A stretch of 64,000 nt of DNA from Cladocopium goreaui (Eukaryota; Sar; Dinophyceae; Suessiales; Symbiodiniaceae): the NCBI GenBank assembly GCA_947184155.2, contig CAMXCT020001833.1, positions 62,001 to 126,000 on the forward strand, in the 5' to 3' direction. Every line of letters starts with the position of its first letter. The stretch's first letter is position 1. Position numbers and translations under genes: made by a program. This document shows, in pieces, positions 57,201 to 64,000 of the stretch. The notes beneath the pieces were generated by a model. It saw only the letters and a list, made by a program, of their open reading frames with translations. It did not search any database and was not told the DNA's origin.

Positions 57201-59299
57201 TTCCCCGCCATCTTTGTGGATGATGGTCGGTACTCCGTGGTATGTTTTAATTCAATTACCCAATGTAATTGACACGATATCGAAACGATGGCGGACTAAG
57301 AGAGCCTTCAATACTTCACCTTCCCACATCTTTCCCTAAGCAGATTCTTACTCCATCCCGTTTTAAATTAATACTATTAATTAATAACGGGATTGACTGA
57401 AAAGATCATAATTCATGTTCTTTCTGGGCTGAAAACTTCGGTAGGAGTCTAGAGGGGCAAGGGGGGCCAACAAGGGGCAGTAAAGTATCAATACAATCAT
57501 TCAAATGGAAGCCGGCCACCTTCGCGAAAACCCACAAACTCCGCAACAGCAAGAAACACTTCAAGCAATCACCTAAGGCTGCAAAAGGCTGCTGCGCCTT
57601 CTTTTAGCAGCAAACAATCAAGCCACCAGACGAAACGAAATAATAAAAAGCTACCTTCAACTGGGTTCAAGCAGCAACCGATATGCACCCCGCTTGCCCC
57701 AACAAGAAACCAAATCATCTACAAAACAGCTTCCTCCGACGGACCCAATTCTGGGTCCGGAAAACCTTCTCAAAACCGGCTTCGCTCAAAAGGACCTCCC
57801 TAGTTGCCCTTCCGGCCGCCATACGCCACAAAGCTTCATTGAAACCAAATCGTTGCGCTTCTGCAACCTTGATACTGTACAACAAACTTCAAAAAATGAA
57901 CCTAAACACGGTCCCAAAAATGGGACCGCCTGGCGGTCCCATTTTTGGGACCGCATGCACCGCTTAGTAAAAAAACAAAAGAAAAGCACTTTCACGGTCT
58001 CATTTTTGGGACCGTCTGGCGGTACCAAAAATGAGACCGCAAAATCGCAAAATTAACAGCAAAGGCCGACCCCTGCAACGAACAAAAAATGACAACTGCG
58101 TTTAGTTAAGCAACAAGCATATAGAGTTGGAACAGAGGAGGCCCGCACATGCGAAGCCTGATTTCAATTGACTTTCCGGCCCCAGAAATGGAACCTGAAA
58201 GCGCACATGTGGTATCAGCTGTCTCCGTTCCCTTGCTCCAATGCGGCGATTGCAATGCAGCACCACCCAGGCAACATTCACCAATCCGTCGCTACTCCGC
58301 CTACTCCGCTACTCCGTGGTATGTTTTTTTTCCGTCCAACGCCTCCGAGGCTTTCGCCAGGTCGTTACACAAGCTTTTACTTGCCGGAAATTGAATTGAC
58401 ATGCATGAAAAGCCACAAAAGAGAGCTGGTGTGGACCTTTACATAGTCCATAAAGCTATCCGATTGCCGAGAGCGGGCACAAACCAACAAAAAAGCAAAC
58501 GAAACAAAAACCACAAAAAGCAAAACACACAAAAAACAACCAAACAAACAAACCAGAACAAAACCAAACAAAAAACAGGGCAAAAGGACAGCAATGTGCT
58601 CTTGAGATGAATTCCGATAGCAACTTGTGTGCCATCCTTCGCGCAGGCCATCATACATCTCGACGCATGCAAATGACAACTTCTGTGCCATGTCAACGCA
58701 GGCCCTTAAACAAGAAAACAACCAAAAAACCAACCAAAAAATCACTCAGGGCCACATCACAGGGTGCTGAAGCAACACAGCTCAATGCGGAAACCAGGGA
58801 TCCCCCCAGCCAGGATCCCCGAGATCTCAAAGAGCAGCCATCATGGCATAATATAGCACCAAAACACTTTGAAGCAAACACCGTCAACGCCAGGGTCACA
58901 ACAAAGTGGTGAGAAGCTACCGCAGTGAAACAGGAAAGTGAAACGTGGTCTAAGGTGAAAAAGACGGCGCGGTAACAGCACTCAGGTACCCTCAGAGTCC
59001 GCTCAGTACTGCTTTTCCAATCATCATATTGCACCGAAATTGTTAGTGGCACTACCATGCTATTGCTCTTGCATTGCATCTTCGTGATATGGGAGAAAAT
59101 ACCCATATATGGGAGTTGCAGTGCACTTTGGCGGAGTATACCACTTTCAAAACTGAATCCAATGCGATCGAGTTCGCGAAGGGCGAGCTCGACCGCATGG
59201 ATGCAGGCTTGCAAGCGTTGCGCAGCTTGAGCGGTCAACTTGGCAGGTGTTGAGATCAACTGCATTAGATGCGGTCAATGATCTTGGTAGCTTGCTTGG

Positions 59300-59755
59300 T
59301 TACATTGGTGTAGGAATACGAGCGTTTTTCTCTGCCCAGGGACCAGGTCTATCCTCAAAGTGCTCAAAAGAGGTTCTGGACAGGCAACTTGTGTCAGCTG
59401 TGTTAAGGTCTTCAGTCCGGTGCTGTTGTACGCTCGCATGCATGAGCTGTAGCTGTCGACTAATCACTTCTCGTTCTGTAACGTTGGCACGGGCTTCTAG
59501 TCGAATGCGCAGACTTCTTAAGCAACAGCAGGCTGTGCGAATGTCTCTGCAGTCTTGCTCGTTGATAACACCTGCAAGGAGTTCCGTTTGCTGCAATACG
59601 GCGTGGGTGTCTTCCAAAGTTCTGAGAGTGTTCGTCAGTCTGTGCACATAGTCCTGCAGTAAGAGGAGATCCTGTGCCTCATTGTGAATCTGGGGTTCCT
59701 GAGGCAGGCATACTACTTCGTTTGATTGCACGGAGCTCATATGGTCGGGTGACAT
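59300..59755 (-). CDS. Array unit 151-codon ORF, copy 2
   Basis: Near-identical duplicate of the ORF at 56071-56526, same length, ATG and stop, with three amino-acid differences visible. Retention of an open frame in both copies suggests either recent duplication or selection. Confidence 0.5.
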   Translation of the reverse strand: MSPDHMSSVQSNEVVCLPQEPQIHNEAQDLLLLQDYVHRLTNTLRTLEDTHAVLQQTELLAGVINEQDCRDIRTACCCLRSLRIRLEARANVTEREVISRQLQLMHASVQQHRTEDLNTADTSCLSRTSFEHFEDRPGPWAEKNARIPTPM

Positions 59756-60193
59756 TCAAGCAATGCAGGTACTGGATTGCCTGAGCAAGACAGCAACGGG
59801 CGCCATGGCTTGATGTGCTTTGACATCTCACTACACTACCATGCAACGTTTAAAGACACAAAATGACAAACAACCCATAACAGGATAATTAGTATAACCG
59901 CCCTCCCCGCCTCCCGTCCCATGCTCGATTCTGCATGCTGAGAACATGGTAGCCGCAGCGGGCAGTAATCAACCATGAGTACCCCATGGTGACAACGCCG
60001 CTCAACTTTACTGTCACCAATATATCTTGTGCTGGCAATCCTATGCTGGCTCCAGCATGTCGACTGGAAAAGGGGAGTGGCAGGCAGTTATCAACCATGA
60101 GTACCCCATGGTGACAACGCCGTTCAAGTTAGTTGAAGTTGGATGCTGATTGCTCTTCGTGGAACTTGGGTACTTTGTGTCATTTGGTGCGTT

Positions 60194-60430
60194 TTATTGG
60201 AACTGTTCGTGTGGTGTAGTGCGAAGGTCTCGACTGCTACTGGCACCACTCGCGCTCGCAGTGGCAGAGGGTGGCTCACTACTCTCCGCAGGTTTCATCA
60301 TTTGGGCTATGAGCGGGTGAGTATGCTTATCACGCAGGATGCGTGTCATTTCGCGGGTGAATGCCGCAGGGTCATCAACTAATTGCTTTGCTTCCTCCAG
60401 TGGCTTGTCCAGAACAATGGCAATAAGCAT
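60194..60430 (-). CDS. Array unit 78-codon ORF, copy 2
   Basis: Encodes the same protein as 56964-57200. It is the last complete coding-like block before the array truncates at 61035. Confidence 0.45.
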   Translation of the reverse strand: MLIAIVLDKPLEEAKQLVDDPAAFTREMTRILRDKHTHPLIAQMMKPAESSEPPSATASASGASSSRDLRTTPHEQFQ

Positions 60431-61035
60431 TTCCCCGCCATCTTTGTGGATGATGGTCGGTACTCCGTGGTATGTTTTAATTCAATTACCCAATGTAATT
60501 GACACGATATCGAAACGATGGCGGACTAAGAGAGCCTTCAATACTTCACCTTCCCACATCTTTCCCTAAGCAGATTCTTACTCCATCCCGTTTTAAATTA
60601 ATACTATTAATTAATAACGGGATTGACTGAAAAGATCATAATTCATGTTCTTTCTGGGCTGCAAACTTCGGTAGGAGTCTAGAGGGGCAAGGGGGGCCAA
60701 CAAGGGGCAGTAAAGTATTCAATACAATCATTCAAATGGAAGCCGGCCACCTTCGCGAAAACCCACAAACTCCGCAACAGCAAGAAACACTTCAAGCAAT
60801 CACCTAAGGCTGCAAAAGGCTGATGCGCCTTCTTTTAGCAGCAAACAATCAAGCCACCAGACGAAACGAAATAATAAAAAGCTACCTTCAACTGGGTTCA
60901 AGCAGCAACCGATATGCACCCCGCTTGCCCCAACAAGAAACCAAATCATCTACAAAACAGCTTCCTCCGACGGACCCAATTCTGGGTCCGGAAAACCTTC
61001 TCAAAACCGGCTTCGCTCAAAAGGACCTCCCTAGT

Positions 61036-61890
61036 AATACTGCAGTGACTTCCTATGTGAGCCTGCGAAAATCCAACAGGACCTAATTACAACCACTAGT
61101 CGCGCTCCTAACGTCGCAAGGGGTCGGCTTAACTCTGCGTCGAGCGTTTAACAAATTAAACACGAATTCCCCCAAAACACGACAGCTTCACTGCGAACTC
61201 TCAAATCCTTTTCCACACAGGAAAACACGAAGGCAAGTAAAGTAGCCTGTCATGCACATGCAGCATGTTATAGTTGGACTTCTTCTGTTTCAGCTGCTTT
61301 GCCTTTGCAACATACAACGGCGGCGGTAAACAAACATCATCATCATGTTGGTGAATTCAGTAAAGCTGAATTCACCATCTTTCCAAAAATAAATCATCTC
61401 CATGTCCAAGTTCTCTTCAAACGCACTGTTTGCACAAAGTCCAAAAACATCCAAACTGTTGACAAAAATAGTTGGCAGCTTCCGAAAATAAAACGCATCA
61501 TGCAGAAAACAAATCCAGTCAAGGTTGTGGTTGAAAACGCATGCACATGTGTTTGAAAAACAACGTTGAGCTTGTTCAAAAAGTCGTCGATACCAAAATC
61601 ATCTCCAAATTCATTTGCAGTCCAGTAGAACTCATTGCAAATGAATTTCCATCACAAAAAAAAAACATCCTTCTTCTCCACCAAGTTGACGAAAACATTC
61701 ACATGCACATAAAACGCATCTTCACGGTATTGTAACCAATTCCAGTTGTTCTCAAACCATTCTGCATCAATTTCAGAGTTCTGCCCAAATAAACCATTGA
61801 CAACATCATGTTGTAGCCACCATGCAAGTTACATCCAGAAACGCGGCACATGCAGTCCATATGCACGGGAGTGTATATTTCCATAGGGGG
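61036..61890. other. Unique sequence after the array, no gene recognised
   Basis: Homology to the array stops at GACCTCCCTAG|TAATACTGCAG. Short open frames on both strands (61299-61579) look like chance. It contains one perfect hairpin at 61350. Confidence 0.5.
61350..61376. repeat. Perfect 11-bp-stem hairpin
   Basis: GGTGAATTCAG, loop TAAAG, CTGAATTCACC. Confidence 0.95.
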
Positions 61891-61894
61891 CAGC

Positions 61895-62385
61895 CGTGGA
61901 GCACCCTTCGGCGAAGGTACCTTAAGCCCCCTTCGAAGGTACCTTAAGCCTTTGCCGAAGGGGAGACGGGGGGGGAGGGGGGGGGTGAACGAGGAACCGA
62001 AGCCCCCTTAAGGTACCTTAAGGGGGCTTCGAAGGCTTCGAAGGTATCTTAAGGGGGCTTCGAAGCCTTCGAAGGTACCTTAAGGAGGCTTCGACGAAGG
62101 TACCTTAAGGGGTCTTCGCCGAAGACTTCGAAGGTATCTTAAGCGGGCTTGGACGAATTCTTCGAAGCCCCCTTAAGGTGCCTTCGAAGCCTTCGAAGCT
62201 CCCTTAAGGTACCTTAAGGTAGCTTCGAGTGTTGAAGCCTTGGCTGAAGCCTTTGAAGGTACCTTAAGGGAGCTTCGAAGGCTTCGAAGGCACCTTAAGG
62301 GGGCTTCGAAGCCTTCCTCAACGGACCTTCAAATTCTATTTCTCAAGCTCCCCCCTTAAGGTACCTTCCTGAAGGGCCTCTCACC
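61895..62385. repeat. Palindromic satellite block of GGTACCTTAAGG / CTTCGAAG units, copy 1
   Basis: Made of AAGGTACCTTAAGG, GGGGGCTTCGAAG and CCTTCGAAG units in both orientations. Contains a G-run and AACGAGGAACCGAAGCC near 61973, which recurs at 63733. Confidence 0.93.
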
Positions 62386-62394
62386 GACTGCCTG

Positions 62395-63625
62395 GGGGCA
62401 GTCGTGTGGAAGGCAAGAGAATTAGATTTCAGATCATGGTATTGTGGAAGGCAAGGGGGGAAGTTTAAATAAAAGTTAGAATTTAGATCATGGCATTGTC
62501 GATGGCAAGGAGGGGGAAGTTTAAATAAAGAGTTAGATTTTAGATCATGGCATTGTGGAAGGCAGGGGGATGAAATTGAAACAAAGAGTTGGAATTTAGA
62601 TCATGGCATTGTGGAAGGCAAGCGGGGGGAAGTTTAAGTTAGATTTTAGACCATGGCATGGTGGAAGGCAAGGGGGAAATTTGAATAAAGAGTTGGAATT
62701 TAGATCAGGCATTGTGGAAGGCAAGGGGGGAACTGAAGAGTTCGATTTTAGATCATGCCATTGTGGAAGGCAAGAGTGGAACTATAAACAAAGAGTTAGA
62801 TTTTAGATCATGGCATTGTGGAAGGCAAGGGAGGGGAAAGTTCATAAAAAATCAGATTTTAGATCAAAGTTTTAAAAACAAGAGTTGGATTTTAGACCAT
62901 GGCATTGTGGAAGGCAAGAGGGCGAAGTGTAAATAAAGAGTTGGAATTTAGATCATGGCATTGTGGAAGGCAGGGGAGGAAGTGCAAATAAAGACTTAGA
63001 TTTCACTTCATGCCATTGTGGAAGGCAGGGGGGGAAGTTCAAATAAAGAGTTGGAATTTAGATCATGGCATTGTGGAAGGCAAGCGGAGGGAAGTTTAAG
63101 TTAGATTTTAGACCATGGCATGGTGGAAGGCAGGGGGGAAATTTTGAAGAGTTCGATTTAGATCATACCATTGTGGAAGGCAAGAGTGGAACTATAAATA
63201 AGCAGTAGATTTTAGATCATGGTATTGTGGAAGGCAAGGGAGGCGGAAGTTCATTAAAAGTCAGATTTTAGATTCAAGTTTTAAAACAAGAGTTCGATTT
63301 TAGATCATGGCATTGGAAGGCAAGCGGAGGGAAGTTTAAATAAAGTGTTTGACTTTGGATCATGGCATTGTGGAAGGCAGGGGAGGAAGTGCAAATAAAG
63401 AGTTGGAATTTAGATCATGGCATTTGTGGAAGGCAAGGGGAGAAGTTTAAACAAAGAGTTCGATTTTAGATCATGGCATTGTGGAAGGCAAGGCGGGGAA
63501 AAATTTAATAAAGAGTTAGAATTTAGATCATGGCACTGTGGAAGGCAAGAAGGGGGTGGAAGTTTAAATAAAGAGTTAGATTTTAGATCATGGCATTGTG
63601 GAAGGCAAGCGAATTAGATTTTAGA
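62395..63625. repeat. ~58-bp satellite, about 20 copies
   Basis: Units follow TTTAGATCATGGCATTGTGG, AAGGCAAGGGGGGAAGTT and TAAATAAAGAGTTAGA. The frame it opens encodes repeated FRSWHCGRQ peptides, which is a by-product of the repeat. Confidence 0.93.
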
Positions 63626-64000
63626 TCATGCCTTCGACGAATGTACCTTAAGGCGGCTTCGAAGCCTTCGAAGGTACCTTAAGGGTGCTTCGACGAAGGG
63701 AACGCCTTTGCCGAAGGGGGGACGGGGGGGAGGGGGTAAACGAGGAACCGAAGCCCCCTTAAGGTACCTTAAGGGGGCTTCGAAGGCTTCGAAAGATACG
63801 GCTTCGAAGACTTCGAAGGTATCTTAAGGGGGCTTCGAAGCCTTCGAAGGTACCTTAAGGGGCTTCGACGAAGGTACCTTAAGGAGTCTTCGCCGAAGAC
63901 TTCGAAGGTACCTTAAGGAGCTTCGACGAATTCTTCGAAGCCCCCTTTAGGTGCCTTCGAAGCCTTCGAAAGCTCCCTTAAGGTACCTTAAGGTGGCTTC
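63626..64000. repeat. Palindromic satellite block, copy 2, runs off the right edge
   Basis: Same AAGGTACCTTAAGG and TTCGAAG units in the same order as 61895-62385, so the two blocks and the 58-bp array between them form a higher-order repeat of about 1.75 kb. Confidence 0.92.

Larger units (their letters stand above)
53826..61035. repeat. Tandem array of a ~3.23-kb unit (two full copies plus partial third)
   Basis: GGTATGTTTTAATTCAATTA begins at about 54012, 57238 and 60469, giving periods of about 3226 and 3231. Each unit has part A (54018-54904; 57238-58132; 60469-61035 truncated), a ~193-base segment R (53826-54018; 54905-55101; 58133-58328) and part B (55101-57229; 58328-60460). Copies differ by only scattered single-base changes, so duplication is recent. 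Junctions use the shared bases ACTCCGTGGTATGTTTT. Confidence 0.92.

Noticed and set aside
53826-61035. Plastid minicircle array
   Set aside because: The ~3-kb unit and hairpins prompted the idea, but no plastid gene (psb, psa, atp, pet, rRNA) is present.
1-64000. Dinoflagellate spliced-leader or relict spliced-leader sequence
   Set aside because: Looked for the CCATTTTGGCTCAAG core and its complement; only short partial matches such as CTTGAGCC were seen.

Overview
The window looks like nuclear DNA of a dinoflagellate, most likely a Symbiodiniaceae-type alga. The basis is: conserved proteins cut into many short exons whose borders fit AG|G sites with GT, GC or GA donors; most recognisable genes on one strand (-); a retroelement polyprotein of a type I know from Symbiodinium-like genomes; and wide tracts of satellite and tandem repeats. 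No prokaryotic operon, rRNA, tRNA or CRISPR was seen. No dinoflagellate spliced-leader sequence was found by eye.

Layout. 1-3.7 kb: a Strawberry-notch (SBNO) helicase on -, running off the left edge. 5.1-6.4 kb: an unidentified spliced gene on +. 7.7-13.5 kb: weak exon-like pieces on both strands. 13.5-14.15 kb: a MITE-like element with terminal inverted repeats and an 11-bp target duplication. 14.4-15.8 kb: an unidentified - gene. 16.1-22.85 kb: a Mei2-like RRM RNA-binding protein gene on -, one intron of which holds a 4.5-kb foldback-type element. 23.9-27.9 kb: an unidentified - gene. 28.2-28.7 kb: a perfectly duplicated 204-bp segment. 29.0-35.3 kb: a decayed retroelement (coiled-coil ORF, gag-like ORFs, reverse transcriptase, RNase H-like region, cytosine-methyltransferase-like domain). 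35.8-38.4 kb: a complete DUF4336 gene on -. 38.9-42.1 kb: exon-like pieces. 42.16-43.33 kb: a two-exon methyltransferase on -. 43.98-44.3 kb: a small - ORF.

From 44.5 kb the character changes to repeats: CAT/CTA tracts, minisatellites, two opposed arrays of a ~72-bp unit around a 1-kb core, a 10-bp GAGAAGATGT satellite, a ~1.15-kb tandem duplication with strong A/C strand bias, then an intronless 605-codon orphan ORF on -. Behind it is a 3.23-kb unit repeated in tandem (53.8-61.0 kb), each unit carrying small ORFs and nested palindromes. The last 2.1 kb is a higher-order satellite of palindromic KpnI/BstBI-like blocks alternating with a ~58-bp repeat.

The identified host genes (SBNO, Mei2-like, DUF4336, methyltransferase) look like unrelated housekeeping or regulatory genes sharing an orientation rather than a pathway. 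Exon borders were placed by eye from reading frame and family conservation and are approximate.
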